A stretch of 59,681 nucleotides of DNA from an uncultured Prevotella sp. (GTDB taxonomy: Bacteria; Bacteroidota; Bacteroidia; Bacteroidales; Bacteroidaceae): contig USJX01000007.1 of assembly GCA_900555035.1 (NCBI GenBank), positions 1 to 59,681 on the forward strand, given 5' to 3'. Shown here in pieces: positions 50,087 through 58,267 of this stretch; position 1 is the stretch's first letter; every line of letters begins with the position of its first letter. The notes under the pieces were generated by a model. It worked only from the letters and a program-made list of their open reading frames with translations. It was not told the DNA's origin and ran no database searches. Position numbers and translations under genes: made by a program.

Positions 50087-51073
50087 TTGATAGAGAAACA
50101 TATTATACTCGAAGATGTAGATCCAGTGATGTTCTACGGTGTAGGCAATGCCCACCTGCAGATGATTAAGTCACTGTATCCTAAGTTGCGTATCGTGGCA
50201 CGTGACAACGTGCTTCGTGTGCTTGGCGACGAGGAGGAAATGGCTAAGGCAGAAGAAGACATCGAACTGATGCGCAAGCACTTAGCCAAATATAACATGC
50301 TTAACGAAGAAGATATTCTTGATATAGTAAAAGGAAAACAGACCAAGGCTGACTCCGTGAAGGGAGTACTGGTTTACAGCATCAGCGGCCGACCAATCAA
50401 GAGCCGCAGCGAAAACCAGCAGCAACTCATCGAGGCTTACGAAAAGAACGACATGGTATTTGCCGTGGGTCCTGCCGGAACCGGTAAGACCTACCTCAGC
50501 ATCGCCCTTGCAGTGAAAGCCCTGAAGGAGAAGACCATCAAGAAAATCATCCTCTCACGCCCTGCCGTGGAAGCCGGAGAAAAACTCGGATTCCTGCCAG
50601 GCGACATGAAAGATAAAATCGACCCTTATTTGCAACCGCTCTATGATGCGTTAGAAGACATGATTCCTGCCGTGAAACTGCAGGACATGATGGAAAAGCA
50701 CATCATCCAGATAGCGCCCCTCGCCTTTATGCGCGGACGCACACTCAGCGACGCCGTAGTCATCCTCGACGAGGCACAGAACACCACTTCACAGCAGATT
50801 CGCATGTTCCTCACCCGAATGGGCATGAACACCAAGATGATCATCACCGGCGACCTGACCCAGATAGACCTGCCTCGCGAGCAGCGAAGCGGACTGAAGG
50901 AAGCCCTCAAGATTCTAGATGGTGTGGAAGGCATCGGAGTGGTGAAGCTGGGGCAGAAGGACATCGTGCGCCACAAGCTCGTAACCCGAATCGTCAACGC
51001 ATACGACAAGTATGACAAGGAGAGAGCGGAAGCACGGGAAGCTCAGAAAGCAGAAAAAGATAATTCAAAATAA
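50087..51073 (+). CDS. phoH: PhoH family ATPase
   Basis: P-loop ATPase of the PhoH/PhoL type, linked to RNA metabolism and ribosome maturation. 328 residues. N-terminal KH-like/oligomer segment (1-100), Walker A GPAGTGKTYL near 128-137, SRPAVEAGEKLGFLPGD, Walker B VVILDEAQNTT, and ITGDLTQIDLPREQRSGL. The start codon is TTG (50087); no in-frame ATG fits the family's usual beginning (IEKHIILEDVDP). First gene of the long phoH-purC-menG-aroE-purM-prfA-pyrF array. Confidence 0.93.
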   Translation: MIEKHIILEDVDPVMFYGVGNAHLQMIKSLYPKLRIVARDNVLRVLGDEEEMAKAEEDIELMRKHLAKYNMLNEEDILDIVKGKQTKADSVKGVLVYSISGRPIKSRSENQQQLIEAYEKNDMVFAVGPAGTGKTYLSIALAVKALKEKTIKKIILSRPAVEAGEKLGFLPGDMKDKIDPYLQPLYDALEDMIPAVKLQDMMEKHIIQIAPLAFMRGRTLSDAVVILDEAQNTTSQQIRMFLTRMGMNTKMIITGDLTQIDLPREQRSGLKEALKILDGVEGIGVVKLGQKDIVRHKLVTRIVNAYDKYDKERAEAREAQKAEKDNSK

Positions 51074-51141
51074 TCAGAATTAAGAATGAACAGAATGATT
51101 CTTTAAAAATAGATTTCATCAAGAATGCAGATCATCAATAA

Positions 51142-51187
51142 AGCATATCATAAAGTTCAAAGTTCAAAATTCAAAGTTCAAAGTAAA
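51142..51187. repeat. AGTTCAAA repeat leader of purC
   Basis: AGCATATCATAAAGTTCAAA (51142-51161) is identical to 53643-53662 upstream of purM and is followed here by more TTCAAAG words up to the purC ATG. Confidence 0.75.
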
Positions 51188-52138
51188 ATGAAAGCATTAA
51201 CAAAGACAGATTTCCATTTTGATGGACAGAAGAGTGTTTACCACGGTAAAGTACGTGATGTGTATGACATTAACGACGACATCCTCGTGATGGTCGCTAC
51301 CGACAGAATCTCAGCGTTCGACGTTGTTCTGCCTAAGGGTATCCCATTCAAGGGTCAGGTGCTCAACCAGATTGCAGCTAAGTTCCTGGACACAACCACA
51401 GACATCTGTCCAAACTGGAAGTTGGCTACTCCAGACCCAATGGTTACCGTAGGTTTGAAGTGCGAAGGTTTCCGTGTGGAGATGATCATCCGTTCTATCC
51501 TCACCGGTAGTGCATGGCGCGACTATCAGAAGGGCTGCCGCGAGATCTGCGGTGTGAAGTTGCCAGACGGTATGCGCGAGAACGAACGTTTCCCTGAGCC
51601 AATCATCACCCCTACCACAAAGGCTGATGAGGGTCACGACATGAACATCTCTAAGGAAGAGATCATCGCCCAGGGTATTGTTAGTGCAGAGGATTACGCC
51701 GTGATGGAAGACTACACACGCCGCATCTTCGCCCGTGGTCAGGAAATCGCTGCCAAGCAGGGCTTGATTCTCGTAGATACCAAGTACGAGTTCGGCAAGC
51801 GCGACGGCAAGGTTTACCTCATCGACGAGATCCACACTCCAGACTCTAGCCGCTACTTCTATGCCGACGGTTACGAGGAGAAGTTTGAGAAGGGTGAGCC
51901 TCAGCGCCAGCTTTCTAAGGAGTTCGTTCGCCAGTGGCTCATCGAGCACAACTTCATGAACGAACCAGGTCAGACTATGCCTGAGATTACCGACGAGTAT
52001 GCCGAGAGCGTATCTGACCGCTACATCGAGCTGTACGAGCACATCACAGGCGAGAAGTTCGACAAGGCTGCCGAAGAAGGCGACATCGCTGCCCGCATCG
52101 AGAAGAACGTAAGCGAGTGGCTTGCTGCACACAAGTAA
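51188..52138 (+). CDS. purC: phosphoribosylaminoimidazole-succinocarboxamide synthase
   Basis: SAICAR synthetase of purine synthesis. 316 residues from ATG 51188. An ATG at 51125 would translate the AGTTCAAA repeat and is rejected. Motifs: YHGKVRDVYDINDDILVMVATDRISAFDV, RSILTGSAWRDYQKG, EPIITPTTKADEGHD, LVDTKYEFG and DEIHTPDSSRY for Mg/ATP. Intact. Confidence 0.95.
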   Translation: MKALTKTDFHFDGQKSVYHGKVRDVYDINDDILVMVATDRISAFDVVLPKGIPFKGQVLNQIAAKFLDTTTDICPNWKLATPDPMVTVGLKCEGFRVEMIIRSILTGSAWRDYQKGCREICGVKLPDGMRENERFPEPIITPTTKADEGHDMNISKEEIIAQGIVSAEDYAVMEDYTRRIFARGQEIAAKQGLILVDTKYEFGKRDGKVYLIDEIHTPDSSRYFYADGYEEKFEKGEPQRQLSKEFVRQWLIEHNFMNEPGQTMPEITDEYAESVSDRYIELYEHITGEKFDKAAEEGDIAARIEKNVSEWLAAHK

Positions 52139-52148
52139 ACTATATATA

Positions 52149-52883
52149 ATGTATAGACAAGAACAGATTAAGCCCTACGAGGGCACAGGAGAAAAGGGAA
52201 AGTTGGTAGAGGAGATGTTTGATAACATCGCCCCTACCTACGACACCCTGAACCACCGACTCTCGTGGGATATCGATAAGGGATGGCGCAAGAAGGCAAT
52301 CAGGCGTCTTGCGCCCTTCTCTCCAAAGACAATGCTCGACATCGCCACCGGAACCGGCGATTTCGCCATCCTATCCGCACAGATGCTGCACCCCGAAAAA
52401 CTCATCGGTGCCGACATCTCGCAGGGCATGATGGAGATAGGAAGACAGAAGGTAAAGCAGTTGGGATTGGACCACGTGATCCGCTTCGACAAGGAAGACT
52501 GCCTCCACCTCTCATACGAAGACAACACCTTCGACGCCGTGACCGCAGCCTTCGGCATCCGCAACTTCCAGAACCTGGACCAGGGACTCCGGGAAATGTG
52601 CCGAGTACTCAAAAAGGGCGGACATCTCTGCATCGTGGAGCTCACCACACCCGTCAGTTTCCCGATGAAGCAGCTGTTCCACATCTATTCACATACAGTG
52701 CTGCCCATCTACGGCAAGCTGATATCGAAAGACCAGAGCGCCTACAGCTATCTCACGAAGACCATCGAGGCATTCCCGCAGGGAGAAACGATGATGGAGG
52801 TGTTCAGGAAGGCAGGTTTTGAAAAGGCAGAGTTCACAAGACTCACCTTCGGCATCTGCACCCTTTATTTTGCAACCAAATAA
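52149..52883 (+). CDS. menG: demethylmenaquinone methyltransferase
   Basis: SAM-dependent C-methyltransferase (UbiE/MenG) for the last step of menaquinone synthesis. 244 residues from ATG 52149, 10 bp after purC. Motifs: FDNIAPTYDTLNHRLSWDIDKGWR, SAM motif I LDIATGTGDFAI, VTAAFGIRNFQNLDQGLREMCRVLKKGG and FGICTLYFATK at the C-terminus. In an obligate anaerobe of this group menaquinone is the quinone, hence menG rather than ubiE. Confidence 0.94.
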   Translation: MYRQEQIKPYEGTGEKGKLVEEMFDNIAPTYDTLNHRLSWDIDKGWRKKAIRRLAPFSPKTMLDIATGTGDFAILSAQMLHPEKLIGADISQGMMEIGRQKVKQLGLDHVIRFDKEDCLHLSYEDNTFDAVTAAFGIRNFQNLDQGLREMCRVLKKGGHLCIVELTTPVSFPMKQLFHIYSHTVLPIYGKLISKDQSAYSYLTKTIEAFPQGETMMEVFRKAGFEKAEFTRLTFGICTLYFATK

Positions 52884-52896
52884 AAACAAAGAAATT

Positions 52897-53643
52897 ATGG
52901 ATAAGTATGGACTCATAGGGTACCCCCTAGGACATTCGTTCTCCAAGAACTACTTCAACGAGAAGTTTGAGAACGAGGGCATCAATGCCGAATACATCAA
53001 TTTCGAGATACCCAACATCGGAGACCTGCCCGAAATTCTCGATTCCAATCCCGAACTGAAGGGTCTCAACGTTACCATCCCCTACAAGGAGAAGGTAATC
53101 AGCTATCTTGATTCCGTAAGCCCGGAGGCCAATGCCATCGGAGCCGTAAACGTGGTGAAGGTGGAGCACAGGGGCGATGAAACCATCCTCAAGGGATATA
53201 ACAGCGATGTAATCGGGTTTACCCAGAGCATCGAACCATTCATCGAGTCTTATCACAAGAAGGCGCTCATCCTGGGCACAGGCGGCGCTTCAAAGGCGGT
53301 GAACTACGGTCTGAAATCACTCGGACTGGAGACGGTGTTCGTGAGTCGATACGAGCGTCCAGGTACTATCCAGTACGATAAAATCACTCCTGAGGTCATC
53401 AAGGAATACAATGTCATCGTCAACTGTACTCCTGTGGGCATGTATCCTCATGTAGATGAGTGCCCTCCGCTGCCTTACGAGGCAATGGACACCCACACGC
53501 TGCTCTACGACCTCATCTACAATCCCGATGAAACCCTCTTCATGAAGAAGGGAAAAGAGCATGGAGCCACAGTAAAGAATGGTTTGGAGATGCTCTTGCT
53601 GCAAGCCTTTGCATCATGGGATTTCTGGCACCAGGAAAAATAA
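52897..53643 (+). CDS. aroE: shikimate dehydrogenase
   Basis: NADPH-dependent reduction of 3-dehydroshikimate. 248 residues from ATG 52897, 13 bp after menG; an upstream ATG at 52819 lies inside menG and is rejected. Motifs: LIGYPLGHSFSKNYFN, GLNVTIPYKEKVISYLD with the catalytic Lys, INAVNVV-like GAVNVVKVE, NSDVIGFTQSIE, GTGGASKAVNYGL for the nucleotide, and NGLEMLLLQA. It feeds the same pathway as the Phe/Tyr operon but lies in a different transcription unit. Confidence 0.94.
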   Translation: MDKYGLIGYPLGHSFSKNYFNEKFENEGINAEYINFEIPNIGDLPEILDSNPELKGLNVTIPYKEKVISYLDSVSPEANAIGAVNVVKVEHRGDETILKGYNSDVIGFTQSIEPFIESYHKKALILGTGGASKAVNYGLKSLGLETVFVSRYERPGTIQYDKITPEVIKEYNVIVNCTPVGMYPHVDECPPLPYEAMDTHTLLYDLIYNPDETLFMKKGKEHGATVKNGLEMLLLQAFASWDFWHQEK

Positions 53644-53684
53644 GCATATCATAAAGTTCAAACTTCAAAGTTCAAAGTAAGAAT
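53643..53684. repeat. AGTTCAAA repeat leader of purM
   Basis: Starts at the last base of aroE. 53643-53662 is identical to 51142-51161 upstream of purC, then TTCAAAG words continue to just before the purM ATG. Confidence 0.75.
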
Positions 53685-54851
53685 ATGAGTAACAATAGAT
53701 ATATGATGCGCGGTGTAAGCGCAGCAAAGGAAGACGTTCACAACGCCATCAAGAACATCGACAAGGGTATCTTCCCACAGGCATTCTGCAAGATTATACC
53801 TGATATCTTGGGCGGTGACCCAGAGTATTGCAACATTATGCACGCCGACGGTGCAGGTACCAAGTCAAGCTTGGCTTACATGTACTGGAAGGAGACCGGC
53901 GACCTCTCTGTATGGAAGGGTATCGCCCAGGATGCTATCGTGATGAATACCGACGACCTGCTCTGCGTGGGCGCCGTGGATAACATCCTCGTTAGCTCTA
54001 CCATCGGCCGCAACAAGATGCTCATCCCTGGCGAGGTGATCTCGGCTATCATCAACGGTACCGACGACCTGCTCCACGAGATGCGCGAGATGGGTATCGG
54101 CATCTATCCTACAGGCGGTGAGACTGCCGATGTAGGCGACCTGGTTCGTACCATCATCGTTGACTCTACCGTAACCTGCCGCATGAAGCGCAGCGACGTA
54201 ATCGACAATGCCAACATCCGCCCAGGCGATGTTATCGTAGGTCTTTCTTCTACAGGTCAGGCTACATACGAGAAGAAGTACAACGGCGGTATGGGTAGCA
54301 ACGGTTTGACTTCTGCCCGCCACGATGTATTCGCCAAGTATCTCGCTGAGAACTATCCTGAGAGCTACGACCACGCCGTGCCAGAAGAGTTGGTTTACAG
54401 CGGCAAGTATAAGTTGACCGATGAGGTTGAGGGTTCTCCTATCAACGCCGGTGAGCTGGTACTCTCTCCTACCCGCACCTATGCCCCAGTAATCAAGAAG
54501 ATTCTGGATGAGCTTCGCCCAGAGGTTCACGGTATGGTTCACTGCACAGGTGGTGCCCAGACCAAGGTTCTGCACTTCGTAGGCGAGAACTGCAAGGTAG
54601 TGAAGGACAACATGTTCCCAGTACCTCCACTCTTCAAGGCGATCCACGACTGCTCAGAGACCGACTGGAAGGAGATGTACCAGGTATTCAACATGGGTCA
54701 CCGCATGGAAATCTATGTTCGCCCAGAGGTTGCCGAGAAGGTTATCGCCATCAGCAAGAGCTTCAACATCGATGCCCAGATTGTGGGTCACATCGAGGAA
54801 GGCAAGCGCAGCCTGACCATCAAGAGCGAATTCGGAACATTCGAATACTAA
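53685..54851 (+). CDS. purM: phosphoribosylformylglycinamidine cyclo-ligase (AIR synthase)
   Basis: Fifth step of purine synthesis, closing the imidazole ring. 388 residues, longer than E. coli PurM but usual for Bacteroidota. AIR-synthase fold: MRGVSAAKEDVHNAI, HADGAGTKSSLAYM, MNTDDLLCVGA, PTGGETADVGDLVRT, GLSSTGQATYEKKYNGG, and HCTGGAQTKVLHF in the C-terminal half. Same array as purC and preceded by the same repeat. Confidence 0.88.
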   Translation: MSNNRYMMRGVSAAKEDVHNAIKNIDKGIFPQAFCKIIPDILGGDPEYCNIMHADGAGTKSSLAYMYWKETGDLSVWKGIAQDAIVMNTDDLLCVGAVDNILVSSTIGRNKMLIPGEVISAIINGTDDLLHEMREMGIGIYPTGGETADVGDLVRTIIVDSTVTCRMKRSDVIDNANIRPGDVIVGLSSTGQATYEKKYNGGMGSNGLTSARHDVFAKYLAENYPESYDHAVPEELVYSGKYKLTDEVEGSPINAGELVLSPTRTYAPVIKKILDELRPEVHGMVHCTGGAQTKVLHFVGENCKVVKDNMFPVPPLFKAIHDCSETDWKEMYQVFNMGHRMEIYVRPEVAEKVIAISKSFNIDAQIVGHIEEGKRSLTIKSEFGTFEY

Positions 54852-54868
54852 AAATAGAATTAAAATTA

Positions 54869-55978
54869 ATGGATAATAACAACATATTACAGAAGCTAGA
54901 AGGCTTAGAGAGCCGATACGAGGAAGTAAGCACCCTCATTACCGACCCTGATGTCATCGCCGACCAGCCACGCTACGTGAAGCTGACCAAGGAGTGGAAA
55001 GACCTTGGCGACATCATGGACGCACGCAAGCGATACATCAACTGCCTGAACAGCATCAAGGAGGCAAAGGATATCCTCGCCAACGAAAGCGACCCTGAAA
55101 TGAAGGAGATGGCGCGCGAGGAACTCAACGAGAACGAGGCATTGCAGCCTAAGCTCGAAGAGGAAATCAAGATTGCCCTGGTTCCTAAGGACCCAGAGGA
55201 TGCCAAGAATGTTCAGATGGAGATTCGTGGCGGTGCCGGTGGCGACGAGGCTGCCCTCTTCGCTGGCGACCTCTTTGCCATGTATAAGAAATATTGCGAG
55301 TCTAAGGGATGGACCATCAGCGTGACATCTGTCTCTGAAGGTGCCGTAGGTGGATACAAGGAAATCGACTTCGCCGTAAGCGGAACAGACGTTTATGGTA
55401 CCTTGAAGTACGAGTCTGGTGTTCACCGTGTTCAGCGTGTACCTGCCACTGAGACTCAGGGCCGCATGCACACCTCTGCTGCTACCGTGGCAGTATTGCC
55501 AGAGGCAGATAAGTTTGAGGTGAACATCAACGAAGGCGATATCAAGTGGGATACCTTCCGAAGTTCAGGTGCCGGTGGTCAGAACGTGAACAAGGTGGAG
55601 TCTGGAGTCCGCCTCCGCTATCCTTGGAAGAACCCTAACACAGGCGAGGTAGAGGAAATCCTCATCGAGTGTACCGAGACCCGTGACCAGCCAAAGAACA
55701 AGGAGCGTGCCTTGAGCCGTCTCTATACCTTCATCCACGACCGTGAGCATCAGAAGTATGTAGATGATATCGCCAGCCGCCGCAAGAGCCTCGTATCTAC
55801 CGGCGACCGCAGTGCGAAGATTCGTACCTACAACTTCCCACAGGGCCGTGTTACCGACCACCGTATCGGTTACACCACCCACGACCTCAATGGTTTCCTG
55901 GCTGGTAACATCCAGGATATGATTGATGCCCTGACCGTGGCTGAGAACGCAGAGAAACTGAAAGAAACAGAATTGTAA
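54869..55978 (+). CDS. prfA: peptide chain release factor 1
   Basis: Recognises UAA/UAG and triggers peptide release. 369 residues. Stop-codon motif PAT in HRVQRVPATETQGR marks RF1 rather than RF2, and the catalytic GGQ is in RSSGAGGQNVNKVESGVRL. It begins 17 bp after purM. A 14-bp hairpin follows its stop. Confidence 0.96.
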   Translation: MDNNNILQKLEGLESRYEEVSTLITDPDVIADQPRYVKLTKEWKDLGDIMDARKRYINCLNSIKEAKDILANESDPEMKEMAREELNENEALQPKLEEEIKIALVPKDPEDAKNVQMEIRGGAGGDEAALFAGDLFAMYKKYCESKGWTISVTSVSEGAVGGYKEIDFAVSGTDVYGTLKYESGVHRVQRVPATETQGRMHTSAATVAVLPEADKFEVNINEGDIKWDTFRSSGAGGQNVNKVESGVRLRYPWKNPNTGEVEEILIECTETRDQPKNKERALSRLYTFIHDREHQKYVDDIASRRKSLVSTGDRSAKIRTYNFPQGRVTDHRIGYTTHDLNGFLAGNIQDMIDALTVAENAEKLKETEL

Positions 55979-55986
55979 AACCCTTA

Positions 55987-56015
55987 TTCATCGTTCCGAT
56001 AATCGGAGCGATGAA
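55987..56015 (+). terminator. hairpin between prfA and pyrF
   Basis: 14-nt arms 55987-56000 and 56002-56015, fully paired with one G-U. No T run, so it may attenuate or protect rather than stop. It contains the ATG at 56011, arguing for the later pyrF start. Confidence 0.6.
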
Positions 56016-56034
56016 TCATTACAGATACCTTATT

Positions 56035-56880
56035 ATGAACAGAAAAGAACTTGTAGAGCAGATTTTCGCCAAGAAGAGCTTCTTGTGCGTAGGTCTTGAC
56101 ACAGACATCAATAAGTTGCCAAAATGCATCACAGAGAGTGAAGAAATCCAGGGTGCAGAATCACAGATGATATTCAAATTCAACAAGGCTATCATCGATG
56201 CAACAGCCCCATATTGCGTGGCTTACAAGCCAAACCTGGCTTTCTACGAGAGCCGTGGCATCGACGGTATGATTGCCTTCGAGAACACCATCAAGTATCT
56301 CCACATCCACTATCCACACCACTTCATCATCGCAGATGCCAAGCGTGGTGACATCGGCAACACATCAAAGATGTATGCCCAGACTTTCTTCGAGGCATAC
56401 AACCTCGATTCAGTAACCGTAGCTCCTTATATGGGCGAGGATTCTGTAAAGCCATTCCTCGAGTATGAAGGCAAATGGGTCATCCTCCTGGCTTTGACCA
56501 GCAACAAGGGTAGCCACGACTTCCAGCTCACAGAGGATAAGGAAGGCGAGCGCCTCTTTGAGAAGGTTCTGAAGAAGAGCCAGGAATGGGGCAACGATGA
56601 GAACATGATGTACGTAGTAGGTGCTACCCAGGGCCAGATGTTCGAGGACATCCGCAAGGTGGCTCCTAACCACTTCCTCCTTGTTCCAGGCGTAGGTGCC
56701 CAGGGCGGCAGCCTCCAGGAGGTATGCAAGTATGGCATCATCAAGGATTGCGGTCTGCTCGTTAATTCATCCCGCGGCATCATCTACGCCAGCAATGGCG
56801 ATGACTTCGCCGAGGTAGCAGGTCAGAAGGCAAAGGAGCTGCAGGAGCAAATGGCAGCAGAGCTTGCTAAGCTGGGCTAG
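56035..56880 (+). CDS. pyrF: orotidine 5'-phosphate decarboxylase
   Basis: Last step of UMP synthesis. 281 residues from ATG 56035 (the ATG at 56011 lies in the preceding hairpin). Group of longer PyrF proteins: FLCVGLDTDINKLP, FKFNKAIIDATAPYCVAYKPNLAFYES, the catalytic IADAKRGDIGNTSKMYA, and VPGVGAQGGSL, INSSRGI-like LVNSSRGIIYAS for phosphate. The last codons run directly into a GC-rich repeat array. Confidence 0.95.
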   Translation: MNRKELVEQIFAKKSFLCVGLDTDINKLPKCITESEEIQGAESQMIFKFNKAIIDATAPYCVAYKPNLAFYESRGIDGMIAFENTIKYLHIHYPHHFIIADAKRGDIGNTSKMYAQTFFEAYNLDSVTVAPYMGEDSVKPFLEYEGKWVILLALTSNKGSHDFQLTEDKEGERLFEKVLKKSQEWGNDENMMYVVGATQGQMFEDIRKVAPNHFLLVPGVGAQGGSLQEVCKYGIIKDCGLLVNSSRGIIYASNGDDFAEVAGQKAKELQEQMAAELAKLG

Positions 56881-57013
56881 GCGTCCCGGCAAGCAAGTCT
56901 CCCGCTAGGCGCCCCGGCGGATTTGAAATCCTCTCCCGCTGGGCGTTTCGGCGGATTTGAAATCCGCCGTAAAAAAAGGTTCGACCTCTTAAACCGGGGG
57001 ATTTGCAATCCCC
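56868..57013. repeat. GC-rich palindromic repeat array after pyrF
   Basis: About three units containing GCTrGGCGyyyCGGCGGATTTG, the first reduced and overlapping the pyrF stop. Palindromes CGGCGGATT/AATCCGCCG (56949-56969) and GGGGGAT/ATCCCCC (around 56996-57013). They look like REP-type elements. No ORF. Confidence 0.65.
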
Positions 57014-57030
57014 CACAAAAATAAGATTTT

Positions 57031-57066
57031 AGGCGCAAAGTATCTTGAAAAAGACGCTTTGCGCCT
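57031..57066. terminator. hairpin downstream of pyrF
   Basis: AGGCGCAAAG (57031-57040) pairs with CTTTGCGCCT (57057-57066). Strong stem, weak T run. Probable end of the phoH-pyrF transcript. Confidence 0.55.
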
Positions 57067-57138
57067 TAAAAATACCTATTTATAGGCGAAAAAAGCAAAA
57101 TATTACGAAAGAATGACAAGTATTTAAATCTTTTTTGC

Positions 57139-57146
57139 TATTTTTG
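57139..57146 (+). promoter_or_regulatory. -7 box candidate for lpxD operon
   Basis: TATTTTTG fits TAnnTTTG, about 73 bp before the lpxD ATG, and the downstream lpx genes have tight spacing. The -33 element is unclear. Confidence 0.45.
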
Positions 57147-57218
57147 CAAACAAAATGTGTTTCCTAAAGAAAATCTTACCAGGAGACTCAAGTAGAACAA
57201 ACTAGAAGATAGATAAAT

Positions 57219-58253
57219 ATGGAATTTACCGCATCGCAAATAGCCCAGTTCGTTCAGGGCCGTGTGGAAGGTGATGAGAATGCAAAAGTCAACACCTTCG
57301 CCAAAATTGAAGAAGGTAAGGAAGGCGCTATCTCGTTCCTTTCAAACCCAAAATATACTCACTTCGTGTACGACACGAAGTCTAGCATCGTACTCATCGA
57401 TGAAACCGTGAAGCTGGAACACCCAGTCAGCGCTACCCTCATCCGTGTGAAGAATGCCTACGAATGTGTGGCTAAGTTGCTTCAGATGTACGAGTCTATG
57501 AAACCAAAGAAGACTGGCATCGACCCATTGGCCTTTGTTTCTCCAAAGGCTAAAGTGGCAGAAAACGTCTATATTGGTGCTTTCGCCTATATCAGCGATG
57601 GCGCAGAGGTAGGCGAAGGTAGCCAGATTTATCCTCACGCCTACATCGGCGAGGGTGTGAAGGTGGGCAAGAATGCCCTCATCTACCCTCACGTAACCAT
57701 TTATCACGGCTGTAAGCTCGGCAACAACGTGACTCTTCATGCAGGTTGCGTCATCGGTGCTGATGGCTTCGGCTTCGCTCCAGGTCCTGATGGATACGAC
57801 AAGATTCCTCAGATTGGTATCGTAACCATCGAGGATGATGTGGAGATTGGTGCCAACACTTGCGTTGACCGCTCTACCATGGGCTCTACCTACGTTCGCA
57901 AGGGCGTGAAGCTCGACAATATGGTTCAGATTGCCCACAACACCGACATCGGTGCCAACACCGTAATGTCTGCACAGGTGGGTGTAGCCGGCAGTACCAA
58001 GGTAGGCGAATGGTGTATGTTTGGCGGCCAGGTGGGTCTCGCAGGTCATATCACCATCGGCGACAAGGTGTTCCTCGGAGCACAGAGCGGTGTGCCAGGC
58101 AGCCTCAAGAGCGGTCAGCAGCTCATCGGTACTCCTCCTATGGAGCAGCGTGCTTACTTCAAGTCACAGGCCATCTTCCGTCGCCTGCCTGACATGTACA
58201 AGGAACTCAACGACCTGAAGAAGCAGATTGAAGAATTAAAGAAAAATAAATAA
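57219..58253 (+). CDS. lpxD: UDP-3-O-acylglucosamine N-acyltransferase
   Basis: Third enzyme of lipid A synthesis; transfers a 3-hydroxyacyl chain from ACP. 344 residues: an N-terminal uridine-binding domain (1-105), then a left-handed beta-helix of hexapeptide repeats (VYIGAFAYISDGAEVGEGSQIYPHAYIGEG...), the catalytic His in QIAHNTDIGANTVMSAQ (after LDNMV), and a C-terminal helix (ELNDLKKQIEEL). Followed after 14 bp by lpxC-fabZ. Confidence 0.96.
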   Translation: MEFTASQIAQFVQGRVEGDENAKVNTFAKIEEGKEGAISFLSNPKYTHFVYDTKSSIVLIDETVKLEHPVSATLIRVKNAYECVAKLLQMYESMKPKKTGIDPLAFVSPKAKVAENVYIGAFAYISDGAEVGEGSQIYPHAYIGEGVKVGKNALIYPHVTIYHGCKLGNNVTLHAGCVIGADGFGFAPGPDGYDKIPQIGIVTIEDDVEIGANTCVDRSTMGSTYVRKGVKLDNMVQIAHNTDIGANTVMSAQVGVAGSTKVGEWCMFGGQVGLAGHITIGDKVFLGAQSGVPGSLKSGQQLIGTPPMEQRAYFKSQAIFRRLPDMYKELNDLKKQIEELKKNK

Positions 58254-58267
58254 AACTATATATAATT

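Noticed and set aside
51125..51187. N-terminal extension of purC from ATG 51125
   Set aside because: It would translate the AGTTCAAA repeat; the family start matches ATG 51188.
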